Source: an uncultured Elusimicrobia bacterium
GTDB taxonomy: Bacteria; Elusimicrobiota; Elusimicrobia; Elusimicrobiales; UBA9959
Assembly (NCBI GenBank): GCA_903873295.1
Contig: CAIQNV010000044.1
Span: 1 to 37,791, forward strand
Direction: 5' to 3'
Length of the DNA stretch: 37,791 nt
A program made the position numbers and the translations under genes. Below, piece by piece: positions 15,710-23,594 of this stretch. Below the pieces are notes generated by a model, which ran no database searches, was not told the origin of the DNA, and saw nothing but the letters and a program-made list of their open reading frames with translations. Every line of letters starts with the position of its first letter. The first letter of the stretch is position 1.

Positions 15710-17522
15710 CGCCGGTTCCGGCTACAGATTCGAGCAATTTTTTATAGAGCGCCACCGACGCCTCTAGGTCTTTGAAAGGGGCGGACCAAAACGAAGGATC
15801 GCCCAGATCAAACCCGAAGTGTTCACGGGCCAGGTTCTCCACAGTATCGGTGCCCGCCAGGCGAAGGAAAGTTTCATACTTGGGAAGAAAAACCTCGCCT
15901 TCTACTTTAAACCTCGAAAAGAGAGCAGATGCAAAAAGAAAGCCGAAGGTGTACGGAAAATTGAAGAAGGGGACAATAGTGCCGTAATAGTTGCATGTGG
16001 AAGCCCATAACAGGGGGTCCTCCCCGCCCGGTTCTAGCGCGTCGCCATATATCCGGCGCTGCGCTCCGGTCATCAACGCCTTAAGCCGCTCGACAGAAAC
16101 CTCCCCTGTCATCCGCTCTTCGTAAAAAGCTTTCTCAAACTCGAACCGCGTTGTAACGTCAAGAATAAAGTTGGCGGCCCATCCCAGGTCATCGCACAAT
16201 AAGATAAGTTTTTTTTCATCGCTGATGTTTTTATCGGCGATAAACTGGTCAGCCAGAATCCGCTCGGCAAATATCGCCGCCGTTTCATTAAGTGTCACAG
16301 GAGCTTCGTAAGCCCTAAACCTAATCTCATGCCTCAGGTGATCATGCCAGGCATGTCCGATTTCATGCGCGATTGTGTTAAGATCGCGAAGTCTACCCCT
16401 AAAACTAAAAAAAACCCGTTCTTCTTTTGACACGGTCGAGCTAGTGCAAAAAGCCCCTGTATGCTTCCCGCGCCCCGCTGATTCAAGCCACCGGTTTTTC
16501 AAGAACTGGCGGAAATACCTCCCGAGCGCGGGGTAAGCGGAATCAAATGATACAGAAACTTTATCCGTAGCTTCTGCCCACGTGAACGGCACATCACCCG
16601 TCATCTTCACATGAGAGCTGCGCTCATAATGGCACAATCCTTTGCGCCCCATACTCCGGGCATTAGCCAGCAAGATCTCCCTGGCTGTCCCAAGATTATC
16701 ATGAACGGCTATGGACATCGCATTTATGGTTTGCCGGCTGATGCCGGCGCCGAACAGCGGCACGTCCAGAAAATCAGCCACTCCCCTGCGCTTATTCAGC
16801 GTCAGCCGGGTACCAGCGATAGCGTTGAGCGCGGCCGCGCAGATATCCTCTATCGACGCCCAGGCGCGGCTGACACCCTCGTAAGCCGCCTCTTTAACTT
16901 TGCGGTCGGCGTCCGCCATGAAGAAGTAGCCCCGGCCCAGGGACATTTTTTCCTTCCGCCCATCCGGCCAAGCCATTTCGAACATCAGTTTATCGGCTAT
17001 TTTTTTGTACAGCGCTGCCCAGTTATTCGACCTGCAAGCATCCAGCTCATCGGCAAGCTTCTCCTCCGCCGGCGACATGGAAAATCCGGCCTGTACCCGG
17101 ATACGCCGCAGATAATAGGCTATCGGCGCAAGTGCCTCACGCCTAAGAAATTCCCTGAAGAATTTCTCACTCTCCCCTGTAAACGCACGCCGCAGATCCA
17201 CCTCAAATTCCGAGAACAAGCAAAGCCTCCCGATATTTTTTATTCTCGCCTGGTATTCGCCGGCATCGTTGTGCACGGCCTCCAGGCAAATGACAAAGGA
17301 GGCAAGGTGGCGGAGCCGCGCCGCGCAGTCTTCGCCAATAAGGACCAGCGTCTCCCACTCGTCGGCTGTCTCCTCCGACAATACGCCCAGCCCGGCGGCT
17401 CTCTCTAGAACATACGTAATATCCGCCGAGAGTTTATTTACAAAGATCAACATATCCGGCCCGTTAAAGCGGGGGAAATACCCTTTAAGAGACCAGGTCG
17501 CACCCATTTTTTTAGCGGACAT
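15699..17522 (-). CDS. M3 family oligopeptidase, duplicated copy 2
   Basis: This 607-residue paralogue of the adjacent M3 enzyme is nearly the same throughout. The zinc motif HEIGH is at 386-390, with Glu413 in TLNETAAIF. It differs from copy 1 by one extra residue near position 118 and scattered substitutions, several near the zinc site (HDHLRHEIRFRAYEAP for HHHLRHEMRFWASEDP). That suggests maintained function with possible specificity drift. Its start overlaps the last 11 nt of the SEDS gene, indicating translational coupling. Confidence 0.92.
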   Translation of the reverse strand: MSAKKMGATWSLKGYFPRFNGPDMLIFVNKLSADITYVLERAAGLGVLSEETADEWETLVLIGEDCAARLRHLASFVICLEAVHNDAGEYQARIKNIGRLCLFSEFEVDLRRAFTGESEKFFREFLRREALAPIAYYLRRIRVQAGFSMSPAEEKLADELDACRSNNWAALYKKIADKLMFEMAWPDGRKEKMSLGRGYFFMADADRKVKEAAYEGVSRAWASIEDICAAALNAIAGTRLTLNKRRGVADFLDVPLFGAGISRQTINAMSIAVHDNLGTAREILLANARSMGRKGLCHYERSSHVKMTGDVPFTWAEATDKVSVSFDSAYPALGRYFRQFLKNRWLESAGRGKHTGAFCTSSTVSKEERVFFSFRGRLRDLNTIAHEIGHAWHDHLRHEIRFRAYEAPVTLNETAAIFAERILADQFIADKNISDEKKLILLCDDLGWAANFILDVTTRFEFEKAFYEERMTGEVSVERLKALMTGAQRRIYGDALEPGGEDPLLWASTCNYYGTIVPFFNFPYTFGFLFASALFSRFKVEGEVFLPKYETFLRLAGTDTVENLAREHFGFDLGDPSFWSAPFKDLEASVALYKKLLESVAGTGVNP

Positions 17523-18594
17523 GGTCTATTCTCCGTTTGCTGATCCCGACTAAAATTCCTAACAGAAACAGAACCGATAAAAGTTCGCCGCCGCCGTAAG
17601 AGAGCAGCGGGAAAGGAATGCTATTGGGCGGAATGAATCCGAAGCATTTAACTAAGTGGAGCACCGCCTGCAAGCCGATATAAAAACCGGTGCCACTCGC
17701 CAGCAATTTTTCCATCGGGGAGCCGGCGCTCTGCGCCAACCGCAAAGCACGAAACACCAGGACCCCTACAGCTACCACAGCTACCAACGCCGCTGCCCAG
17801 CCGAGGTTAGCCGCAAATCCGGAAAAACCAAAGTCCGAGTAAAAGCCAGGAAGGTTCGACATGTCTACGGCAGGGACATTTCCAAACAGCCCGCCTGAAA
17901 AGAGGAATTTTTCAGACATCGCAGTTTGATAACCGCTTGTTAAGGGGTCCCGAAACGCCAACAGACGGCTCCATCTGTAGGGATATCTTACCAATTCCGA
18001 AATAAAGCAAAGCACAATCGCAGAAATAACGGAGACAACAAATCTTTTCGACACACCACCGGCGACTAATATAAATAGCGCCGTAATAAACACTACGCAC
18101 GCAGCGCCGAGAGCACCCCCCAGCACAAGCAGGAGCAAAGTCACGCCAAGCGCCAACAGGGGTAAGAGATAGGCGCTGATCCCAGTGTTTTCCTTTTTCC
18201 CCGCCAGGCTGGCTGATAAAAACAAAATAAGCGCCGGGCCGGCAAAAGCCGAAGCCTGATAACCGCCGGGGGCTATCTTAAAAAAGAGCGGCAGGAGCAG
18301 CAGCGCCCAGGCTCCGCCGAGTAGGCACAGCGGCCAGACCCCGGCACAAAGTACAAGGTGATACCGGGCCGCTAAAGCAGCCAAGATAATACCTCCCAAA
18401 ACAAAGCTAATCTGCTTATGGAAATAATAAGCCGGATTGCCAAAATTAAGCAAACCTATACCGCTTGTCGAAGAATATATAAACACAATGCTGATAACCA
18501 GCAATAGCGCCGTCGCCGCCAGCCCCGCAAAATCCACGCCACAAAGGCACGACACAGGCACCTTGCAAGAGTTGGTTGTTAATTGAGCAGCCAT
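17512..18594 (-). CDS. Divergent SEDS (FtsW/RodA-like) membrane protein
   Basis: A 360-residue polytopic membrane protein with about ten hydrophobic helices. SEDS proteins polymerise peptidoglycan glycan strands from lipid II, normally with a partner class B PBP. Recognisable motifs are RWSRLLAFRDPLTSGYQTA (about 207-225), SDFGF with Asp254 at the place of the catalytic Asp of the HTDF motif, and FPLLSYGGGELLSV near the C-terminus. The usual EELG after the Asp motif is changed to AANLG. The ATG at 18594 has AAGGAG 8 nt upstream; the frame is open further but unsupported. No PBP gene is near. It lies between a TPR gene and two M3 peptidase genes. Confidence 0.85.
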   Translation of the reverse strand: MAAQLTTNSCKVPVSCLCGVDFAGLAATALLLVISIVFIYSSTSGIGLLNFGNPAYYFHKQISFVLGGIILAALAARYHLVLCAGVWPLCLLGGAWALLLLPLFFKIAPGGYQASAFAGPALILFLSASLAGKKENTGISAYLLPLLALGVTLLLLVLGGALGAACVVFITALFILVAGGVSKRFVVSVISAIVLCFISELVRYPYRWSRLLAFRDPLTSGYQTAMSEKFLFSGGLFGNVPAVDMSNLPGFYSDFGFSGFAANLGWAAALVAVVAVGVLVFRALRLAQSAGSPMEKLLASGTGFYIGLQAVLHLVKCFGFIPPNSIPFPLLSYGGGELLSVLFLLGILVGISKRRIDHVR

Positions 18595-18661
18595 AATCAT
18601 CTCTCCTTTATTTCCGCAGAAACATTCCCGCTTGTTCTTGCTGCGGGGTAAGCTCAATACT

Positions 18662-19762
18662 TTACTTGAGCGCGTAATAAGCCTGCCTGCGGTTGTCCTC
18701 CGCAGCGGCAGCTTTCGGGTCCAATTCAATAGCTTTATTATAGTCGGCTATCGCCCTGGCGTATTGCTTGAGATTGTTTAACGCATACCCCCGGTTGTTA
18801 TAGGCCGCGGCATCGTTAGGGTTCAATTCAATAGCTTTAGAGCAATCCTCTATCGCCCTGTCATATTTCCGAAGACTGTTGTATATATACCCCCGGGTAT
18901 TATAAGCAATAGCTACTTGCGGATTAAGTTTTATGGATTTAGAACAATCCTTAATTGCCTTAGAGTATTTCTTCAGGTTGCTGTACGCATACCCCCGGTT
19001 GTTATAGGCCGCCGCATTATTAGGGTTCAACTCGATGGCTTTAGAACAGTCAGCTATCGCTTTCTTGAATTGCTTCATACTATTATAAACAACACCGCGA
19101 TTGTTATAGGCCTCGTCGGCTTCCGGGTTAAGCTCAATAACTTTGTCATAATCCGCTAATGCCTTATCGTATTGTTTGAGATTTTTATAGGCATACCCGC
19201 GGTTGTTATAGGCAATAGCCGCTTTAGGATCAAGTTCAATGGCTTTTATACAATCGGCAATAGCCTTGTCGTATTGGTTAAGGTTGTTATACGCATACGC
19301 GCGGTGGCTGTAAGCGGCGGCATCGTTGGGGTTCAGTTCTATAACCTTGTCATAGTCCGCTATCGCCTTTTCATATTGCTTAAGATTGTTGTACGCATAC
19401 CCGCGGCTGTTAAAAGCGGCGGCAGCTTTCGGGTCAGGCTCGATCTCGGAGTCAGCGGCAAGCTTGATGGGGACCCCGCGCAGGGCCGCCAAGGTCTCTA
19501 TAACGATAGCGAAAGGCCCACGCAGCGAAGACGGCTGAAGAGCGTTCCTTTTAGTTAAGCATTGTACAACGGGATATACTGTCGCACCCAACTTTTTTTT
19601 CTCTGCCTCCCCGCCTGTACGTACGGCGTCCTTGTAAAGCATGTCTATCACCTTAACGTCGCCGCAGACAGTGATCGGGTCCGCCGCTTTGACAGGCGCC
19701 GGGATGGTCATCGGGATGATCAGGATGGTCAGAATGGGCAGGATATTCAGTATAGTTTTCAT
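18662..19762 (-). CDS. Secreted TPR-repeat protein (paralogue 1)
   Basis: A 366-residue protein with a signal peptide (about 1-26, ending VKAAD). Next is a roughly 90-residue N-terminal domain with paired cysteines (VCGDVK, VVQCLT) and the segment SSLRGPFAIVIETLAALRGV. Seven to eight 34-residue tetratricopeptide repeats of the form AYNNRGYAYNNLKQYDKAIADY follow, running to the C-terminus. It probably scaffolds protein contacts in the periplasm. It is closely related to the protein at 24946-26022. It is first in the TPR-SEDS-M3-M3 operon, behind the triple-repeat promoter at 19824-19879. Confidence 0.9.
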   Translation of the reverse strand: MKTILNILPILTILIIPMTIPAPVKAADPITVCGDVKVIDMLYKDAVRTGGEAEKKKLGATVYPVVQCLTKRNALQPSSLRGPFAIVIETLAALRGVPIKLAADSEIEPDPKAAAAFNSRGYAYNNLKQYEKAIADYDKVIELNPNDAAAYSHRAYAYNNLNQYDKAIADCIKAIELDPKAAIAYNNRGYAYKNLKQYDKALADYDKVIELNPEADEAYNNRGVVYNSMKQFKKAIADCSKAIELNPNNAAAYNNRGYAYSNLKKYSKAIKDCSKSIKLNPQVAIAYNTRGYIYNSLRKYDRAIEDCSKAIELNPNDAAAYNNRGYALNNLKQYARAIADYNKAIELDPKAAAAEDNRRQAYYALK

Positions 19763-19823
19763 AAATTTTTCCTTTTTTCACGGGTCTATTTTTCCTCTCC
19801 CTCGCCGCTCGTCCTTCTTGTTT

Positions 19824-19879
19824 ATAGTGTACCAGACCGACCGCCTGCTTACTAACCCCTAAGTATCCCCGAAATATAC
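19824..19879 (-). promoter_or_regulatory. Triple 11-bp-phased activator array plus -10 (TPR-SEDS-M3 operon)
   Basis: On the minus strand the -10-like box GTACACTAT is at 19832-19824. Direct 8-mers lie 17, 28 and 39 bp upstream of it: GGTTAGTA (19857-19850), GGATACTT (19868-19861) and GTATATTT (19879-19872). There is no TTGACA at -35. The box is 61 bp from the ATG at 19762. Confidence 0.8.
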
Positions 19880-19892
19880 CTTCCCTCTTAGC

Positions 19893-20654
19893 TTAATGAA
19901 CCCGAACCGCGGTGTTCGCCAATAACCGGTTGGGATTATTTTTAAGCGCGGGATTAAGGCGCATAAGCTGCGAGAAGCTTATTTTATTCGCCAGCGCGAT
20001 CCCCATAGCTGACTGACCAGGAGCGACACGCACCTTAACAGCCGCCGATGGATTTTTTTTAGCAGACCGCGCTCCTTTCAGGGTCCTTCCCGTCTTCATA
20101 TTTATATTCTTTGCCGCCCCCAGGCCGGCTATTTCCTTACGTCTGGTCTTCATGGCCTGCATTGTCCGGAGCAATCCCGCCCGCTGCTTTCGTATAAGCT
20201 GCCGCTGCGCCGTTAAATGGCGCCGGAATTCTACCACCCGTGCCTTGAAATTTTTGATCCGCTTTGATTTCTCCGCGTCTTTACTACCCGCCAGCTTGCT
20301 GCTCTGCTCCTCTTCTATGCGGGCCAGTTGCGCGTCGGCTCGCTTGAGCTGTTCTTCCGCGGCCTCCAGCGTTACCCCGACGCTTTTATAGCCTGAGTAC
20401 AATTCGTCTATCACTTTAAGCAGCTCCTCCAGCTCGGCGGTAAAATTCTCGTGCGCCCTGAGCGCCGGCGCACCGCTTTCCTTTATCCGAAGGCTTGCAG
20501 CCAAGCGCCTGCCGGCGGCGGCGGCTCCTTGGAAAGCGTTTCTGTAGCGGGTCATTATTGTCTTCTCCGGGTAGCGCTGTAATTCCGCATTGGCGCACAA
20601 GGACGGCAGGCCTCCCAGGAAAAAACTTATCAGGATGATCGCCGTATATTTCAT
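19893..20654 (-). CDS. Secreted coiled-coil protein with C-terminal LysM-like domain
   Basis: A 253-residue exported protein. The signal peptide (about 1-23, ending CANAE) is followed by a long Lys/Glu/Arg-rich helical region (about 65-175, likely coiled coil), a basic linker, and a C-terminal LysM-like domain (about 206-253: VRVAPGQSAMGIALANKISF, then SQLMRLNPAL and NRLLANTAVRVH). LysM binds N-acetylglucosamine polymers, so the protein probably anchors to peptidoglycan. It starts 5 nt after the 20660 gene and belongs to that operon. Confidence 0.8.
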   Translation of the reverse strand: MKYTAIILISFFLGGLPSLCANAELQRYPEKTIMTRYRNAFQGAAAAGRRLAASLRIKESGAPALRAHENFTAELEELLKVIDELYSGYKSVGVTLEAAEEQLKRADAQLARIEEEQSSKLAGSKDAEKSKRIKNFKARVVEFRRHLTAQRQLIRKQRAGLLRTMQAMKTRRKEIAGLGAAKNINMKTGRTLKGARSAKKNPSAAVKVRVAPGQSAMGIALANKISFSQLMRLNPALKNNPNRLLANTAVRVH

Positions 20655-20659
20655 AACCG

Positions 20660-21175
20660 TTACCTTTGCCTCGTTTTAAGCGCGCCTGTACCCAGCATTA
20701 TCTGCATTTCGTACCAAAGACGAGCCTGTTCCTTATAATTGCAGCCCAGCGCGACAAACGCTTTTGCCCGCCTAATCTCACCCTGCGAGGAAGACGGCCT
20801 AACTGTATCTCCGGACGCGAGTACAGCCTCTATCGCCTCTACGCTGCTACGTACCACTTCATAGCGCCGCAGCATGGAACAAAGCCGCTCTTCCACTATC
20901 CAAGGCGACTTCTTGTTTGACGCGCCCTTGCAGGCTTGTTTCATCAGCATTAGATCCATCAAAGCCAAGTCCTGCTGTCTCTTTTCAAACTCATCAGGCA
21001 TCTCACCGTTACGTAAAAACTCCTCAACGGTCGCATTCATGACTGGATCAGATGAATTTACCTGTTCCATAGTCCAATCGCCCCCTAATGCACCCGCCTG
21101 CACAACCTCGACGGTGACGCAGACAGCCGCTGAAAGCAAAGACGCCGCCGCTATCAGTATCAAATATTTAATCAT
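20660..21175 (-). CDS. Secreted hypothetical protein, Cys-containing
   Basis: I do not recognise this 171-residue protein. It begins with a signal peptide (MIKYLILIAAASLLSAAVCV) and continues as a helical, charged domain with three spaced cysteines (KQACK, RLCSM, LGCNY). It is the first gene of a two-gene operon with the LysM protein 5 nt downstream, so the two may act together at the cell wall. The AGGAGG ribosome site is strong. The promoter is the array at 21229-21284. Confidence 0.75.
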   Translation of the reverse strand: MIKYLILIAAASLLSAAVCVTVEVVQAGALGGDWTMEQVNSSDPVMNATVEEFLRNGEMPDEFEKRQQDLALMDLMLMKQACKGASNKKSPWIVEERLCSMLRRYEVVRSSVEAIEAVLASGDTVRPSSSQGEIRRAKAFVALGCNYKEQARLWYEMQIMLGTGALKTRQR

Positions 21176-21228
21176 AGGTTCTCCTCCTGTCCGTCCTTGT
21201 TTAGCCGCCGAGTATCTGTGCCATAGTA

Positions 21229-21284
21229 ATGTTGTAGCACACCGTGACGGCGAGTTAAATGACAGCTTTATCCGGAAAGTATCC
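21229..21284 (-). promoter_or_regulatory. Triple 11-bp-phased activator array plus -10 (LysM operon)
   Basis: The -10-like box CTACAACAT is at 21237-21229. The 17-bp site is weak (TCATTTAA, 21262-21255). The 28- and 39-bp sites are strong: GGATAAAG (21273-21266) and GGATACTT (21284-21277). The box is 53 bp from the ATG at 21175. Confidence 0.7.
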
Positions 21285-21318
21285 TGATATTTAAAAATAT
21301 GATTTTTAATTTATAGTC

Positions 21319-21423
21319 AGCCGGTACCGGCTAACCCAGGCAGTCTCTATCGAGACCGGCCGGCGCTGAAGCGCGGCGGCCGCAGCAATTGCCAACGCAA
21401 CAGGAGCAGGCAGGCCTGCTCCT
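21319..21423. repeat. Cluster of palindromes downstream of the 21432 gene
   Basis: Two strong inverted repeats stand here: AGCCGGTACCGGCT (21319-21332) and a 10-bp perfect stem with a 2-nt centre (21402-21411 with 21414-21423). Weaker GTCTC/GAGAC arms lie at 21343-21356. They follow the stop of the minus-strand gene at 21432, so they may end its transcript, but no T tract follows the stems. Confidence 0.5.
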
Positions 21424-21431
21424 ATAAAATA

Positions 21432-22460
21432 TTAAGGCTTGAGCTTGTCTTGCGCCCGCGTCTCGCGCCGCGCAGCCGCAGTACTCTTTATACTTTTCAT
21501 GCCATTCAGCGCACTCCTGATCTCGATACGCGCCTCATTAACCTCATGAAGATATGACTTGGTAACCGCATCGAATGTTCTTTTTAACTCCTCAAAGCCA
21601 TCTATTGTTCCCTTTAATTTTACTTCCATATCCCGCAGTCGGTCCTCATACGTCCAGGCCGGCCGGTCTTCTTCTAATTCCACCGGCGACGCTTTGCAGA
21701 CTATCTCGGTCGTTTCGGGATTCACCAAAGCCCGCAGACACCTCACCGCCGGCGACCCCTCTCCGGTTATCAGGCCCCAAACCCGTCCATCCGTGGCCTT
21801 CCGGACAGCGCTGTTGATATCGTCGGTGGCTCTGCCGCAAATGCTTTTGGACCAGAACGGCCCTGACCACTCGTTGGGAGTCCTCAGGCACCAGGTCAGC
21901 ACCTGGGAAGCGGCCCCGCCGCCCACGGAGGTGCATTCATACCTTTCCTTCCCTCTCTGGAGAGTCAGCAAAGTTACGCCCAGGGACCAGTAGACGCGCC
22001 ATTTCTCATTATCATAATCCTCGATAATAGCCTCGCTGATGTTGCGCAGGTAATCCGACTTCTTATCAAGCTCGTCTTTAGAAACGAATTCCACCACATT
22101 AGGCTGGGCCCCGAAGGTGCTTTCCTTCCTGCCTACCACAGTCAGCCCGATTATCCGTATATCCTTCCTGTCTTTAGCTTTATAGAGGTCTTTGGCTATC
22201 CAGGGTCCCTGTATTCGCCCTTTGTTGAAATTCAGTTCATGGTCGAGCAGGACGAGCGCCACACGATTCTCTGTGTCCTTGTTTATGATGTCGTTGTATT
22301 TGGCAAGTGTCTTGACGAACACGAGGTCATATTTGTTTTTAGTGCTGCTGTAAATTTCACGGAGCTTTTGCTCCAGCGTTTGCTTCGAGGCCTCGCCGTA
22401 CGCCTCGTCGTAGTGATCGTCTACGCACAGGATCATTTTAGGTTCATTGTTGGTTTTCAT
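21432..22460 (-). CDS. Receiver-domain protein with unknown C-terminal domain
   Basis: A 342-residue cytoplasmic protein. The N-terminal about 135 residues form a response-regulator receiver with the full residue set: an Asp-Asp pair in LCVDDHYDE, the phospho-acceptor Asp in LVLLDHELNF, Thr in IIGLTVVG and Lys in EFVSKDEL. The remaining about 200 residues are not recognised and end in a helical, coiled-coil-like, basic tail; no helix-turn-helix is evident. I chose the ATG at 22460 (AGGAG 5 nt upstream) over the TTG at 22475. It is last in the five-gene operon starting at 24843 and is a candidate signal-input component for the regulon. Confidence 0.75.
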   Translation of the reverse strand: MKTNNEPKMILCVDDHYDEAYGEASKQTLEQKLREIYSSTKNKYDLVFVKTLAKYNDIINKDTENRVALVLLDHELNFNKGRIQGPWIAKDLYKAKDRKDIRIIGLTVVGRKESTFGAQPNVVEFVSKDELDKKSDYLRNISEAIIEDYDNEKWRVYWSLGVTLLTLQRGKERYECTSVGGGAASQVLTWCLRTPNEWSGPFWSKSICGRATDDINSAVRKATDGRVWGLITGEGSPAVRCLRALVNPETTEIVCKASPVELEEDRPAWTYEDRLRDMEVKLKGTIDGFEELKRTFDAVTKSYLHEVNEARIEIRSALNGMKSIKSTAAARRETRAQDKLKP

Positions 22461-22471
22461 ATGTGCTCCTA

Positions 22472-23140
22472 TCAAGCCCGGCTGTCAGGATTCTTCTCAT
22501 CAAGAAAGTCTTCGCACATGCGCCGCAATCCGAATGCTTTCTCTTTCCATTTCGTCGCGGGCAGCGAGTTGATTCCGGCCTTAAGCTCTTCCGCGTTCTC
22601 TGTTCGGCCTTTTTGTATTAAATAATCGTAGACTTCGTTCAGCCTGCCTAGGATCTCACTCCTGGATAATTTAGTGCCGGGACTATAATGCAGCCTCCTG
22701 AACCGCAGATACTTCTTTTCGTTAGCGTAACAATTGTTTATATACGCCAAGTCCGTTACAGGCTCAAGCTTGAGGAGTAGGCCGTTCAATTCGCCTAGTA
22801 AAAAAGGAATAGTCCTGTAGGCGTGAGAGTAAGCGGCCGGCTCGTCTTCCACCCCGTTAAAGGCGGGCTGTTCCTTCCCGAAATCCTCCATTTTCGGGAA
22901 GCCCAGCACGACAACAGGGTTCTCCCGCTTACGCCTGATCTTCCCCCAGATTATCTGTTCCAGCAGCAATTCATCCTTGACCAGGAGCACCACCGCCACT
23001 TCAGGCGCCAGGCCCGTTGGCATCTGCAAATCATAGGCAGCGGTCATCGGCTTTCTCTTTTGTTCGTGGCCGAATACGGCCAGCGCGCGGGCCAGCGCGG
23101 CCGCTGTTTCAGTATCGTCGGAGATTATTAGTGTTTCCAT
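22472..23140 (-). CDS. Pseudo-receiver-like cytoplasmic protein
   Basis: The 222 residues begin METLIISDDTETAAALARAL, which fits the first strand and helix of a receiver domain, and continue with VAVVLLVKDELLLEQ and NPVVVLGFP strands. The expected phospho-acceptor Asp is missing. The C-terminal about 100 residues are helical and basic and do not show a clear winged-helix signature. The length matches OmpR-type regulators, so a degenerate regulator is possible but unproven. I chose the ATG at 23140; no Shine-Dalgarno is evident. Its stop lies 11 nt before the next receiver gene. Confidence 0.65.
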   Translation of the reverse strand: METLIISDDTETAAALARALAVFGHEQKRKPMTAAYDLQMPTGLAPEVAVVLLVKDELLLEQIIWGKIRRKRENPVVVLGFPKMEDFGKEQPAFNGVEDEPAAYSHAYRTIPFLLGELNGLLLKLEPVTDLAYINNCYANEKKYLRFRRLHYSPGTKLSRSEILGRLNEVYDYLIQKGRTENAEELKAGINSLPATKWKEKAFGLRRMCEDFLDEKNPDSRA

Positions 23141-23223
23141 TTGTAGTTGATACTCAAATATATTAAATAACGCCGGCGGCCACAATCATTATTACTTTGA
23201 GGTTCCTCGCCCCCGCAGGTTCT

Positions 23224-23550
23224 CTATTTGGTGCCCTCCGCGGCCCTCGCCTGGTCGTCCGCCTCGTATACGCCCATGACATTGATGAAGGTATCCTCAG
23301 GCCCGGCCTCGGCGGCGGGTGTTGCGGCAGCAGCCGCGTCCTGCACGGGCGCCGCGGGCACCGTCTCAGCGCTTACTGGCGGCGGAGGCAGGTCCTCGTC
23401 GCTTGCCCCGGGCGCAGCGACAGGCGACGACGCGGCTGGTACTGCCTGCAGCCTGGCGGCCAAAGCCGCCAGCTCAGCCTGACCGGCCGGTGTGCCTATA
23501 TATACCCAGGCCGCGAACACCGCGATAGCGCCTATAATTAATTTAGTCAT
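23224..23550 (-). CDS. Small membrane-anchored protein with conserved C-terminal motif (paralogue 1)
   Basis: A 108-residue protein with one N-terminal hydrophobic helix (LIIGAIAVFAAWVYIG), an Ala/Pro-rich linker and a C-terminal motif AEAGPEDTFINVMGVYEADD. The same motif ends the 129-residue protein at 34352-34741 (AEAGPDDTFERVMDIYDKD). The layout suggests an inner-membrane anchor that presents a short binding peptide. CGGAGG lies just before the ATG. It is third in the operon starting at 24843. Confidence 0.75.
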   Translation of the reverse strand: MTKLIIGAIAVFAAWVYIGTPAGQAELAALAARLQAVPAASSPVAAPGASDEDLPPPPVSAETVPAAPVQDAAAAATPAAEAGPEDTFINVMGVYEADDQARAAEGTK

Positions 23551-23594
23551 AATAGCCTCCGGAGAGTGATATCGACATTATCAGCGCAGCGTCC

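Larger units (their letters stand above)
15659..17596. repeat. Tandem duplication, unit 2 (M3 peptidase)
   Basis: Second copy of the unit described at 13728-15662. Its left edge carries the relic of the 13269 gene; its right edge runs into the intact SEDS gene, where homology stops within a GCCGCCGCCG run at about 17596. Confidence 0.93.

Noticed and set aside
18700-19400. Regular about 102-bp repeats as a possible CRISPR or satellite array
   Set aside because: They encode tetratricopeptide repeats in frame; repeat units are degenerate at third positions.
21402-21423. 10-bp palindrome as an intrinsic terminator
   Set aside because: The stem is strong but no T tract follows on either strand and the loop is only 2 nt, so I list it only as a repeat.
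22472-23140. 222-residue protein as an OmpR-family regulator of the arrays
   Set aside because: The length fits, but I see no winged-helix signature in the C-terminal half and no acceptor Asp. I keep it only as a weak candidate.
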